From Sphaerosporella brunnea (Eukaryota; Ascomycota; Pezizomycetes; Pezizales; Pyronemataceae), in contig VXIS01000302.1 in the NCBI GenBank assembly GCA_008704415.1, positions 1 to 59,930 of the forward strand: a stretch of DNA of 59,930 bases, given 5' to 3'. The notes beneath the pieces are model-generated. The model was not told the DNA's origin and did not search any database. It saw nothing but the letters and a program-made list of their open reading frames with translations. The position numbers and the translations under genes are program-made. This document shows, in pieces, positions 33,081 through 44,070 of this stretch (its first letter is position 1; each line of letters starts with the position of its first letter).

Positions 33081-33955
33081 TGCGCGGGTCTCCGTTGGGA
33101 CATGGTTGTCGAGGATTGGCATCGGGAACGCGACTGTCGGGCGGGCGTTGTAGGGGGTGGGGTGGGGGTGGCTTGAGATAACCCGGTGGCAAACTGGCGG
33201 AACGCGCGGGGTGGGATATATTGGGGTCTGATGCTGCACATTATTGGCTCGCTCGCTGGTGGCGGTTTCGGCAGGATAGGTTGCCGGAGGCGCGCACGAG
33301 ACCGTTTTTAAAAAAAGGCAGAAAAAACATTCGCAGGGTAGAGGACGGATGGAAAGTGCGGCTGGTGGAGGCCGGATGCTAGATGGAGGATTGTGGCGTT
33401 CACACCCTTTTTTGAAAAAAAAAAAGAAGAAAAACATGAGCAGGGAGCGGCGACGGGGCGGGGATTATGGACTGTAAAACATAAATAGCAAAAAAAAACA
33501 GGTGGAATATCAGGTCAACGTGCGTTTGCGAGTCAGTTTTACGTCTGAGACTTAGCAACAGTGTCATCAGGCCGTGCGGTGGCCAGGCGTCGAAACTGTC
33601 AAACACGCCAGCCAGCCACGAGAAGCATGTGTCAATAACAGTCCACGGCACTGGCGATGTGCTCGTTGCCATCACCTGCGTGCACATGGAGAGCGGACAG
33701 CGCGTGGTCGACGTGCCACACAGCCGCACACGGCGCAGTGCCCGCCCGCTATACTACCCACAGCAGCGCGGCGCCCGCATCATCGCGAACCTACCGTTGT
33801 TCGCTAGCCACGGCACATGTACACGCGGTTGAATCAGAGCTAGCCACGGGGGAACGTTGCCGCGCCGCACAACCGCAACGCTGCGGTTCTGTTGGCCAGT
33901 GGTGTGCGGGGTGTGCTGTGAACGCTTCAAACGCGAAGTGCGCGTTGGTGGCTGC
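33081..33955. other. Kinase 3' flank, no supportable gene
   Basis: Contains two A/T homopolymer-rich stretches near 33308-33325 and 33409-33435. A plus frame at 33503-33832 is open but lacks an ATG. It translates to VHGTGDVLVAITCVHMESG and similar, which I do not recognise. Confidence 0.4.
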
Positions 33956-33959
33956 GGAC

Positions 33960-34110
33960 TTTTTTGGTTTTGTTTTAATCATATTGCATTTGGCCGCTTG
34001 CGGCCATGGCATGTTAGATACAGAATCATCGTCTCCCCTAGGCATTGAGCCTACTCTGGGGCACGCTCCTCCGAAGGAAAAGAAGCAAGGAAAGCGCAGC
34101 TCATAAGAAT
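33960..34110 (-). mobile_element. LINE-A 3' end, short copy
   Basis: On the minus strand this matches the LINE-A 3' terminus: hairpin GGCCGCAAGCGGCC (33992-34005), then ATATGATTAAAACAAAACC and an A-run ending at 33960. Only about 150 bp remain. It lies head-to-head with a plus-strand LINE RNase H fragment, so the two are not one element. Confidence 0.7.
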
Positions 34111-34129
34111 ACAAAGGAAATTCGTGATG

Positions 34130-35121
34130 TGAAGACAGAAAGAAAGGAGAACACAGTCGAGCTTAGTTGGCCAAGTTGGGCCATGTCACTACATGCGTGC
34201 TGCCCAGGAAATCCATCACTGCTCCTGTACAGCGGCCATCCGCCAGCAAGTCTTTCACTGACGTATTCGCCTTCCTCCTCTTTTTCCCTTTCTGACATAA
34301 AGGACGCTATCGACGCGGCCTCCTTCTACCAGAGGCCATCTGATAACAGCATCGGGATCTTTTCCGATTGCACCAGACTTGAAGACGGAAGCTGCAGCTA
34401 CGCCGCGGTCACGCATGATGTCCATAGACAAGACTGGCAGAGTGTGTTGAGATACATCGGCCACAACAAAGAAGCTTTCGAAGCAGAGCTGATGGGCATC
34501 GCTGCCGGTCTAGAACTGGCTGCCTGCCACCTTCCTGGAGGCTCCATAGCTGGCACGGTCTACATCTTCGTCGACGCACAGGCTGCCCTGAAACGGTTAC
34601 AAAGCACCACACCGGGTCCTGGCCAATGGATTCTGCCAGATATTATCCATGCAGAGCGCCAGCTGCTCACAGTCGGCTGGTCCACCAAATATCACTGGGT
34701 CCCTGGGCACGAAGGGGTACATGGAAATGAGGCTGCAGATAAGCTCGCAAAAACAGCCGCCGATAGCAGATCTCCAGCTGCGCCCGACAACGTCCTCGAC
34801 ACGACCTCGCTCGCTCACATCGCCAGAGAGGTTACTCTGGCCAAGCACCAAGACCGTGAAGCCTGGCTTGCTGAACACTGCGTTCCGAAAAGCTACTACA
34901 GGCGCCCGAAAGGTATTAACAAGGCCGCCTTTCGGACCAGAAAGTCGCTAGCAGCACGCTTCTTCCAGCTAAGGCTGCGGAAGGCGCCCACGGCACCGTA
35001 TTTCTACAAGACGGGACGGCGTCTCGATGATAAGTGCTGGTTCTGCCCTAAGAGGCCCACGCAGACGCGCGACCACCTCTTCAAGACATGCCAAAAGTGA
35101 CGCAAAGAGCAGCAAACAATG
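34130..35121 (+). mobile_element. LINE RNase H and CCHC knuckle fragment (LINE-B)
   Basis: The open frame 34045-35100 encodes a complete RNase H from about residue 82: FSDCTRLEDGS, KEAFEAELMGI, YIFVDAQAALK and HWVPGHEGVHGNEAAD supply the acidic and His active-site residues. The C-terminal knuckle CWFCPKRPTQTRDHLFKTC follows. The frame stops at a TGA (35098-35100) where the sister element has Trp. The following RKEQQTMWKA still looks like LINE. RT and everything upstream is missing. RNase H would remove the RNA strand during LINE reverse transcription. The 3' end is replaced by gypsy sequence at about 35122. Confidence 0.8.
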
Positions 35122-36371
35122 TGGAAGGCGGTGTTTACCAATTGAATTCAATTCGAATGTCCCTGCAGTCAATGAGTACCTCGAACAGCAGAAGATCAAC
35201 AATGCTGTGGCTCAAGATGCACTGCTGGCAGCGCGTCACCGCCAGGCAAGCATTGCTGCAAGACGTAGGAATTCCAAGGTTCAGCTGCAGGTTGGACAAT
35301 GGGTGTTCTACAAGAGACGTTCTCGAGGAAAAGGCAAGGTCAGGAAGCTTATGGAAGTTTGGGACGGGCCATACAGGATCACCAAGGTCGATGAGGACAC
35401 TGGAAACTGCACCCTTGAACTCCCCAAGAACAAGCGTGTTTATCCTGTCTTCGCCCAAGACAAACTCAAGCTCTTCCAACGCACCTTGGACAAGGCAATC
35501 CCACCTCCTTCCTCCAGCTACGATGACGAAGAAGAAGAAGAAGACGACACTCTTTACAACATCAAGGAAATTCTCGACCATAAAAAGGTTAACGGTATCG
35601 ATTACCGGTACATCGCTTGGGAGAACTATGAACCTGAAAACAACTCTTGGGAACCAGATGAGCATGTACGCAACACTGGCGTGGATTCCATCCAGGAATT
35701 CCTTTTCAAGAGGACTCAGGACTATACCTGCACTGCAGTAACTCTCCCTCCCAATTTTTTCTTTCCTTCTGATGATTCTTTCTGCTGGTCTCCTATGTCA
35801 TCTGTTTCTACTTGTGAAGGACGTGAGTAACTGTTTCAACTCTTTTTTAAAGGGGAAGTGTAAGATTATTACACTTATTATTGTTTCTCTCTTACGTATT
35901 TCCTTACTAAGATATAAAACCACGTTGCAGTAACGATGGTATGATGTCATTATTCTACGAGTTTCTTTTACGTTCTTTACTATGTCATGTTACTATGTTT
36001 CTAGCAGTTTCTAACCCTTTTGATCTTACGTCACTTTGGAATCTTCTAGTTTCCGCAAGGCAGACTTTGTAGGTCTTATGACCATTCTTTCCTTACTTAC
36101 AAATTTGCCACCAAGTTGTTATCACATGATATACTCAGCATCGTTGGCTATAAAAGCTGCGAGCTTTTTCCTCCATTCATTGTCTTTCTCTTCTTTCGAT
36201 ACGGCCTTTCGAGCAGCCCAGATTGTATCGACTATCATTAATGAATACTGAGTTGATCAGTGACCTGTTTTCGAGTGTCTCTTGGTATGTATCAAGTCAG
36301 ATACACAAAAGGTTCTCAATTTATTTGCATCTGTGAAATAGCGGATCTTATAATCTCACGAAAAGGTTACA
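35122..36371 (+). mobile_element. 5'-truncated Ty3/gypsy chromovirus: integrase tail, chromodomain, 3' LTR
   Basis: From about 35122 the frame to 35830 matches the integrase C-terminus of the full element at 43.5-51.4 kb (PAVNEYLEQQKINNAVAQDA, GPYRITKVDEDTGNCTLELP). The chromodomain (YNIKEILDHKKVNGIDYRYI, WEPDEHV) lies near 35555-35680. Here the Trp codon that is TGA in the full element is intact (VGQWVFYKRR). The stop is at 35828-35830. Then comes a polypurine tract (AAAGGGGAAG, 35849-35858) and the 513-bp LTR. Chromodomains steer integration to marked chromatin. The 5' part was lost at the junction with LINE sequence. Confidence 0.85.
35859..36371 (+). repeat. Chromovirus 3' LTR (513 bp)
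   Basis: TGTAAGATTATT...GGTTACA, the same length and ends as the two LTRs of the complete element but visibly more diverged. It contains a TATAAAAG promoter motif near 36150. Confidence 0.85.
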
Positions 36372-36622
36372 GATAGTCAGCATGATGTTCTGTTCTGTCT
36401 GAATCTCTAGCCCTCCACCGATAACCATATTTCCTTCATCGCTAACATGATATAACGTCATCGCTCAAATCATTGGCCCCTTCGCAATCAGACCCAATAT
36501 TTTCGTCCCCACATCTTACATAGCGTCTGAGTTTGACTTTTGCTAACTTGCTGTAGTTATGTCTGCGGATAGCATGCAGTGTGCATCAGACCCACCAGAC
36601 GACCTTGACCACGGCGTTAATT

Positions 36623-37010
36623 GAGAACTTCCCGTAAGTCTATTGGGGCCGGATAGCAACTGGAGAAATCTGGGATAGCAACGCAATAGAACGGGGTGCT
36701 TCCTGTGAGATTCACTCAAAAACCAAAGTTTCTATTGTTCTACTCCCTCAGAAGTGACAAGGATGAGATGGAGCGGGCCCCCCGGAAATTAACAGTTGCC
36801 GTGAGCCGGGGGTCCGGCATGCCGGGAGACGGGGGGCGGCGACGACAAAGGCTCGGCGAGATGCCCATTTATCTTGCTATCGCCTTGCTATGATAAATGA
36901 TGGGGTGGGGACCCCATACCCTATCGCTTGAGCTATTGGTCGAATAGCTACCCCTACCTATTGCACGCGAAATTTGCTATCCAGCCCCGATAGACTTACG
37001 GGAAGTTCTC
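36623..37010. mobile_element. 388-bp MITE with 37-bp inverted repeats
   Basis: 36623-36659 and 36974-37010 are inverted copies with two mismatches, both starting GAGAACTTCCCGTAAGTCTA. The inside is non-coding with several ATAGCAA/TTGCTAT motifs. Flanks do not give an obvious target duplication (TTG beside one end, CAA beside the other, could extend the inverted repeat). The superfamily is not assigned. Confidence 0.75.
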
Positions 37011-37043
37011 CAATGTCGGCGCTGAGGAGTCCGCCTCACAATC

Positions 37044-37621
37044 TTGCCGCATCAAATTCGGCAACCGTCTCGCGCGTTGCGCGAACAGCGAAAGGCGGAG
37101 GACAGCGACAGCCACACGGCGCTGTACCGCACGATCGCCGACCACATATCGTACAGCGACTGGATTGGTCCTTTGACGGCGTATCTTCATTTTTGGCGTC
37201 TCCAAGAGGGAGTCCCGATGCGGGACGGTACCCGTATTGTGAGTTTCCCCAAGCAAATCAAGACAGACAGAGACGTGAGTTGGTGCTGACCTGACCACAG
37301 TCTCTGCTGCCGGAACTCTTGACCAACACCGACGCTGTCATCAAAATAACCGATCTCCTCCCCGAGTCCCTGATCGTTGCCGACCATGCGAGGGAGTGGC
37401 CCTTCGACGTCTCGAGATACCACAATACACTGAAGAATCTGAGCCTGCAAGTCGCGCGCGATCGCGCGATCGAGAATTGCCGCCCGCGATGGCCCCGCGG
37501 CCATGAACACCTGGACTATGAGTTTTCTGAGACAACGGATAATGAAGAAGATGACCTCTCCACCAGCGAGCAAGAGGACAGTGAAAGCGATGATGCTACA
37601 TCAGCGCACGCCCGCCATTGA
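37044..37621 (+). pseudogene. Two-exon coding fragment of unknown function
   Basis: Two open segments join if 37238-37299 (GT...CACAG) is removed as an intron. The first reads HTALYRTIADHISYSDWIGP. The second reads SLLPELLTNTDAVIKITDLL and ends in an acidic, Ser-rich tail (EDDLSTSEQEDSESDD) at a stop near 37621. There is an in-frame stop at about 37021 and no ATG at the start of the first segment, and the MITE ends only 30 bp upstream. So this is either a 5'-truncated gene or a transposon-derived piece. I do not recognise the family. Confidence 0.35.
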
Positions 37622-38579
37622 ACAGGCTGGCATTGCGGACGAGGAGGATAATCCGCGCAAGGCCAAGCGGATGAAGCGTGCCGTGCGCGAGGAATAGTCC
37701 TCGAGGATGCGGTAAAGCGTTGGTGGGTTTTGGAGCAGCGTATGAGTGGTTTAGTTCCGTAGTCAACCCGGGTTTTAGCTTTGTAGCCCTGCGTTTGTCG
37801 ACGCTTGGAATCAAATTGATCCCGGGTTTCGGTATACCTGCTCTATCAATGTTGCGTTTCGCCCATTGGCATACACTCGGTTGCCGTGATGCCCCATGGA
37901 CGCTGTGCTCGCGCTCACCTCCGGCGTGTGTTCTTTGCAAATAGAAACTTCACTTGATCCTACCGTTGCCGGTCAGGCCGGGCGATATGAGACGTCCCGC
38001 CACCGGGGATGATTGATGCGGTTTCATCTTCTGGTTCAAGCGTCTTGAATGCCTGCTGGAGTGGTTTCGCTGACCCTGCGCAGGATAGCAACGTACCATC
38101 AGTTGGATTGCAAGCCTCACTCCACCGTCAATAGATATTGATTATCGCTTCCAATCGTAACCATAGGGGCAGCGGCATTTCAGCCGCGGCGGCTTTGTTG
38201 ATATCCAACAACACACTCGTTGGGGTGAGTGTACTGCTGAATATTTCCTCGCACTCTGTGAGATTACCACGCAGCTTGCGCATCTATATCAAGACCGCCT
38301 TGCCAACTAGCTGGCAGGTGTCCACAGTGCGAGTTCTTCGCCCTGAACCCACTGGCTGCAACAGGACTCCACTCTAAGCAACAATTGGGACACTGCTTTC
38401 AATGGTGGTGGTCCATTCCGGAGCCGATGCGACACTTCTACACCGGATATCATTGCACGAAATGGTTATTCTTCCGGACATTCCTACATCCCTACAGGAC
38501 TGCTCTGCAAACCCCTCGACCACATTCCGGGTTTTGAGAGGCAACTCGGTCGAAATTCAGAGCCGTGGTGGGAGTATCA
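37622..38579. other. Unassigned stretch
   Basis: A 94-codon frame at 38402-38686 overlaps a segment (38455-38570) that recurs in diverged form, inverted, at 56740-56870. Otherwise nothing is recognised. Confidence 0.4.
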
Positions 38580-40010
38580 TCTATATGACCGCGTTTCGGT
38601 CGAGCAACATGGTCAGTCTGGAAAGGCAACAAAGTTTGCATTCTGACCGACGTGATCCCATGCTACGCGGCTGTCTCTCTCTTTGAATCAGTTGTGGTGA
38701 GAGAGCGGTCATCGCGAAAGTGCAGACGCCGTCTTGCCACACTGCAACAATGGCTTGAGGTTCCATATCTACTCATTGGCAATCATAATCCCGTACTAGA
38801 TTGAGTGAACAGAACCAGTGGTGTGAATCCTTCTCTGTGTTGACGCGGTCCAACAGGGTAGGTTCAACCCATGAAAATCACAGCCAGGATTTCAATGCCG
38901 TCACCTGAAAATTGGTCCATCTGGCCTGAAACTTACGATTTATTATGTTTATCCTGAACCCTAAGTCGGGCGTTTATATTCAGCGCTGCGTGGGCAAAGC
39001 AACAGGAAAAGGACAACTATTCAATATGGCAAACGGAAAGAAGAAATCTAGACCCACGGTCGCCACCCAAAAATCCTTTTCCAACAAAAACGACTGTCAA
39101 AATGATGGTCAACCTGCAGACTGAGACGAGTTTGAACACTACCGAGACCTATGTATATGCTTTTCAGCATGTAGGAGAACTTGGGCGGACTGATGCTCTG
39201 TTATGATATTACCTGAGTGTCGTCAGTGGTTTCCACAGCGCACAAGTGTCGGTAGCCACCCTCGGAATGTTGTGCACCAACCGTGTTTGCGTTCGTTTTC
39301 ATCGCCCAAATCGATATGATGAACCAATGGCACGGCTGTCACGCTGTGTGCGCGGTTCCACTATTGCCGGCAGAGCCCAATCACCTCGCATACAGACAGC
39401 GAGGGGAATATTCCTAGCGCGAGGCTAAGAATATTCAACATCACGTGCGCAGGTGAGCGGCAGTGAGGATACAAACAGGGAGATGATTCTTAGCGCCAGC
39501 GCTGAGATATATTCGTTCCCTGTCCACCACAGCGCCACTCCCGCGGTCGACAGCACGTAGTTGAGGCCGGTTTACCATGGGATCTCCGCATTGATTGGAC
39601 AGGTGATATCGTCGCCTGAGTCATTGAATAAACCCTTGGCATGATGTATCCCTCGTTGTGTAGTGCCACCGCGGTTCTCCTGGGCACTGTGGGACTGCCT
39701 GCTGCTTCCTATGGGTCTTACGGACCCATGGATCCGTAGCCCCAAGCATTGCGTCACTCCGATCGTTTCCGGTTCCCAATAGTGCGGACGCACGCCAGTT
39801 CGAACGGGGCCTGACAGAGTGGGCCAGGTCGCGCCGACGGTTGGTACAGCTGATAGGTTCGCGCCGATATTCACAAAGCCTGGATATCTGATAGAGGCCG
39901 CCCAGACCCGGTTATCCATTGCGATGCTAAAAGCGAAGATCGACGTTTGGTCTGGCTCTTTCATGAAAATGTGCGGTGCCGATTGCAATTGTAAAACCAC
40001 TAGGTTCACA
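38580..40010 (-). repeat. Inverted duplicate block, copy 1
   Basis: Reverse-complement similarity to 53620-55020 over about 1.4 kb, recognisable throughout but with many substitutions and indels. Shared landmarks are an AATATTC...GCTAAGAAT hairpin (39406-39436), a CCGCGGTTCTCCTGGGCA stretch (39670-39690) and a hAT-G right-end sequence (39770-39920). Copy 1 alone carries a copia LTR scrap. Coding content is not recognised. Confidence 0.7.
38955..39115 (-). mobile_element. Copia LTR fragment
   Basis: The reverse complement matches 28300-28440: GGAAAAGGATTTT, GGCGACCGTGGGTCTAGATT, GTTGTCC...CCTGTTG, CCCACGCAGCGCTGAATATAA. It is inserted in the duplicate block and absent from the partner block at 54.6 kb, so it arrived after the duplication or was lost there. 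Confidence 0.65.
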
Positions 40011-40069
40011 AAACCGCGTGCACGGAAGGTAGGTCTAACAGTAATTCATTTCTGAAGAAAAGACACTTA

Positions 40070-40175
40070 TTGGATGAAGAGTGTTTAGATACGTGATCGG
40101 TAAAGATTTGCTAATGGTACAAGTATATTCGTATCGAAGGGAAAATAGAATAAAGTCTCGAAACAGATATATACA
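40070..40175 (+). repeat. Short repeat shared with the right edge of the window
   Basis: Matches the reverse complement of 59835-59930 (GATCGGTAAAGATT, GCTAATGGTAC, GAAGGGAAAATAGAATAAAG). It lies 150-250 bp upstream of a LINE ORF1, so it might be LINE 5' UTR. Confidence 0.6.
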
Positions 40176-40325
40176 TCCCTCCTATACCATCCATACACGC
40201 ATCACGCTTGGAAACGCAAAGCCAATTCGTGGGCTTCTCTCATTCGCCGAAAACCCCTATCGCGTGAACTGCAGAAACTGCACGTCCGCCTCCAGGCACC
40301 AACTCCACCGCCAAACGCCACCGAC

Positions 40326-41763
40326 ATGGACGCAGTCATGACTCATGACGGAGGTGCTCCTAATGGACCCGCTCGACGCGCGAGCTGCCGCTGCAGCTAC
40401 CTGCACTGCGAGCCACGCGTCAGATGCACCCGTCGCGACCCCGAACCGGAATGCCGCCATCAAGGTCTTCGGCAACGGAGCTGGGGCTTACAAGAACTGC
40501 AAGCACTCAGAGTGCGTTGCCTCTGAGCTCGCGCCGCCATTCCAGAGCATGGCCAGCTTTTTCTCGCCTCCGCGGAGAAGCAGCTGGAGTAGATCGCCAC
40601 CGAGAGCCAGGCCCGAGCCGACGCGACCATCTGGGCTATCACGCCGCAACATCGACAAGACCTCGAGACTGCCGTGGCCACTCTGCTACGCAGCATTGAC
40701 GACCTGGAACGCGTCTGGGACCCTCGTCCTGTCACCGACATGGCGCTTACCTCCTCGACGTCCTTCAACGTGTCCCGGCACGCTCCCGCAAACGCCTTCC
40801 CGAAGGCTACACCAGCCGCGAAGGCTACCAAACCCACCAGAGCCTGGAAGGACACCGCCGGACCGGCGATCCAGCGGGGTGAGCAAGCGCCCAACGCCCG
40901 CAAAACCGGGGTCACTCCCACCGGAAAACCCACGAAAGGCGCTACCAAGCCCAGCACTTACTCTGCGGCTGTCAACAGCGGTAGGAACACCTTCAGGGGC
41001 AACGGTTCCTGAACGAGCAGCGGCAAGGCCCGAATGCCAGCAAAGCACGACGCAGCCGTCACCACCACGGTCGTCACCGCCACGGACGTCATGCCCGCAG
41101 GCCACGACCTCTCAAACAGAGTCAGGACCATCATCCTGACGCCAGAGAATGGCGCGCCGGTCAATGCGTCGTTCTGCGCAAACATGGTCAGAGCGGCCAA
41201 CGACCCTCTAGCCCCAAAGGCTCCCGGTTTCCTGCGACTGAGAAAGGTCACGCAAAAAAAGCATGGCACTCTCACCGCGCTGGCATACCAGACCCGTACG
41301 GAGGCGCAAGTTTGCCTCTCTCGCGACACGATTGTCAACGCCGCTAGACGGCAAGACCCGAGCGTGATCGTGGTTTATCTGAGCGAGGAATGGATGCGCA
41401 TCAAGGTTCACGGCGTAGATGCGCGACGATACGTCGGCAAGATGGACGCGCTGAAAGGCAACATCATGACTGACAACCATCGACAGCAGAGCTTTGGCAC
41501 ACGACGTTTCCCGGCTGACAGTCGTTTCTTCCAAGCTGGAGATCTTATCACCAAGAAGCGAAACAGGCTCTTGCACACCTCAAGTGACGCTTGCCTGTTG
41601 CTTAGAAGCTGGTTGGGGCAGGATCGTTTGAAGCAGTGGGAAGGCAAAACGTTACGCAGGCAGGATGCGGGTGAGATTGACAGTGGCGCTGAGGTTCCGG
41701 TCCCAGATACCGATCAGGAATCGCTCCTAGATACTAAAAACGATGCGGTTGCGGAGGAATTGT
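40326..41763 (+). mobile_element. Tad-like LINE ORF1 (Gag-like), frameshifted
   Basis: Three overlapping frames give one Gag-like protein. They are an Ala-rich N-terminus (from about 40345), a helical segment (QARADATIWAITPQHRQDLE, ATLLRSIDDLERVWD) to 41012, then 41034-41763 with RVRTIILTPENGAPVNASFC and VHGVDARRYVG. Tad-family ORF1 proteins bind the element RNA. The same motifs are in the minus-strand LINE at 25.3-28.0 kb. Frameshifts near 40670 and 41012 break it. No CCHC knuckle and no ORF2 follow, so the element is cut off before 41763. Confidence 0.65.
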
Positions 41764-41765
41764 AG

Positions 41766-43530
41766 CCAGTTTATATTTTCAGATACGTTGAATACTATTA
41801 CGGTAGTACCTAGAATTGACATAGACCGCCTGACTCAGACCTCGGAGGCGGTCCCGAGCCGAGCTGACCTTGGATGATTGATTGGAGCCAGCATAAGAAC
41901 AGTCCAAAAATCAAATGATAACAAGCGTACACATTACAATCTGCGTGGAGTAATTCTGAAGACGGGTGCAAGGACAGCGAAACCACATCAAGTGCCAAAC
42001 AGCCCGCATGTCTTCCCTTGATTCTTCCGCACCTTGCGACCTGAATAAGAGGTTGTTGAGACATAGAGTATGACTCTCTGCGGAATCCGAGTATAAACTG
42101 GTGATATGATGGTGCTCGTTTCTGCCTCTTCAGGGAGCAGCAACTCGCACTTAGCTCTGTCCCTTGCAATATATCGCTTCACCTACGTTCTTAGTGTCCG
42201 CTGCGCAAATCCTATCGTCAACAGGTTATAAGCCCCGGGCTGCGACTTCGATAAGAACATACAACCGCAGGAAAAGACGCGACGACGAAGGTCGATGCCG
42301 CTGCAGAGGCGCAGAATCAAACGGAAGAGCCCGGACAAGGTCGGAAAACCAGCTGCTACGGACATGTTTGGCAGTGCGGGCCCGGAGCTGTGGGTATATA
42401 CAGCTTGTGTTGCTGCGGACCCGATCTGCGCAGTGGAAACCCTGAGTTGTGGGGGTTAAGACAACTGGAGCTTCGGAGGTCGTTGCCAGACCGAGGAAAA
42501 GCGGTGTTAGATCACCGAAGAAGCTTGGGGAATTGCGTGAGGGATTGCAAGAGAACCGATTTTAGCTCATTGAAAGCCTGCAGTTGTGGGCTTAAGACAA
42601 CTGGATCTTGAATTCTCGTCCGACGGATTAGAAAAGACGCCGTTTTCGCTTGGCGAAGTAGCTTGCAGAATCGTTTCAAGTGTCCGGAAGGTAGCTCAGC
42701 GAAGGAGCTTGGAGGATCGTTTCGGACCGATGACAAACGACTCTACTACAACGACAACACTGTGCTTAATCTTTACGTCGACGAATTGGACCTGCTTTGC
42801 CAGGAACTCAGCAAAAGGGTGTGGGAGGGGCTCCGACGTTTTCCTATGTCGGATTGGCGAGCGGGTCGGATACGAAAGGATCCGAAACCAGAAGAAAATA
42901 GGAAAAGGAAAAGGACAGCAGAAGGCATCCTGCGGCGAATAGACAGACGATACTGGATGCATGGATGTAAGCCACGTTTCCGATCATGCTGTCGATGAGA
43001 GAAGAACGGGTCCCAGTGCAATAAACGACGTAATCGCAGCACACCGTTAGAAAACCAGAACTGTTTGACAGCCGTCTCCGTCAGGCAATTTCAAAGATGA
43101 CAGCTATGAATCAACCAGATACAGGCAGCTGTGGGGCAACAGGACGGGGTACACGACTACAGAGATAGCGGTTTTGATCAAGATCGTTAAGCCTCGAATA
43201 AAGAAGATGTGCCCCGGTTCGGAGGAGACTTCTGTGGGCGAACCCGGTAGGTAAAAGTGGCGAATAGGTACAGCGTGATAGACTGTGAAGCAACAGTGAT
43301 GTCTCTTCTTCACACCCAACAGCCAGCCAGCCGCGCTGTGAGTTCAACGGCCAGGCTTGGTTTTCGATCAGCCCAACGCAGCCCTTAGACTGGACCCTCG
43401 CTCCCTCCTGATCCTCTCACCGCACCTTCCCTCCACGAACCCCTCGCCACACTTTACTGCAAGCTATCCTCTCCTTGTCGACTTCCATCTCCCTCCTCCA
43501 CCGCCACCCTCAAACACCATCCGCACCCTT
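41766..43530. other. Unassigned stretch with imperfect internal repeats
   Basis: GTTGTGGG..TTAAGACAACTGGA occurs at 42451 and 42578 as part of loosely repeated units of about 130 bp. GAAGnAGCTTGnnGnATCG blocks also recur between 42520 and 42720. A plus frame of 111 codons (42663-42998) lacks an ATG. Family not recognised. Confidence 0.4.
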
Positions 43531-44043
43531 TGTAACCTTTTCATGAGCTTATAAGATCCACTATTTCATAGATGCAAATAAACTCAGAATCATCTGTGTA
43601 TCAGACTTGATAAATACCAAGAGGATACTCGAAAACAGGTCACTGATCAACTCAGTATTTATTGATAGATAGTCGATACAATCTGGATTGCTCGAAAGGC
43701 CGTAAGGAAAAGAAGAGAAGAGAATGAATGTTGGAAAAGCTCGCAGCTTTTATAGCCAACGATGCTGAGTACATCATGTGATAATAAACTGGTGGCAACT
43801 TCGTAACTAATGAAAGAGTGGTCTAGAAGACCTACAAGTCTGCCTTGTGGAAACTAGAAGATCCCAAAGTGACGTAACATCGAAAGGGCTAGAAACTGCT
43901 AGAATACGGTGACAAAACATAGTAATGAAAGTAAAAGAAACTCGTAGAATAATGATATCATACCATCTTTACTGCCTTATAGTTTTATATCTTAGTAAGG
44001 AAATACGTAAGAAAGAAACCATAGTAAGTGTAATAATCTTACA
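43531..44043 (-). repeat. 3' LTR of the chromovirus
   Basis: 513 bp; on the plus strand it reads TGTAACCTTTTCATGAGC...AATAATCTTACA. A TATAAAAG motif lies on the minus strand near 43750. Confidence 0.93.
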
Positions 44044-44058
44044 CTTCCCCTTAAAAAA
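44044..44058 (-). other. Polypurine tract
   Basis: Read on the minus strand, TTTTTTAAGGGGAAG directly precedes the 3' LTR, the usual position and composition for plus-strand DNA priming. The truncated sister copy has AAAGGGGAAG at the same place. Confidence 0.75.
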
Positions 44059-44070
44059 CAGTTGAAACAG

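Noticed and set aside
32378..33181. 267-codon plus frame within the kinase gene
   Set aside because: Out-of-frame shadow: His/Arg/Pro-rich and overlapping the conserved kinase catalytic loop in the proper frame.
30852..33437. 861-codon minus-strand frame opposite the kinase
   Set aside because: It is the antisense shadow of a GC3-rich gene. Its composition is Arg/Ala/Gly/Val-rich without domains, while the plus strand has all FunK1 motifs.
33503..33832. Plus-strand frame downstream of the kinase
   Set aside because: No ATG, no recognisable family, and it ends before a repeat. Kept only as a remark in the flank entry.
35027..35830. Single fused LINE-gypsy protein
   Set aside because: The open frame crosses the junction, but the N-terminal part is an out-of-frame reading of LINE sequence; only the part after about 35122 is real gypsy coding.
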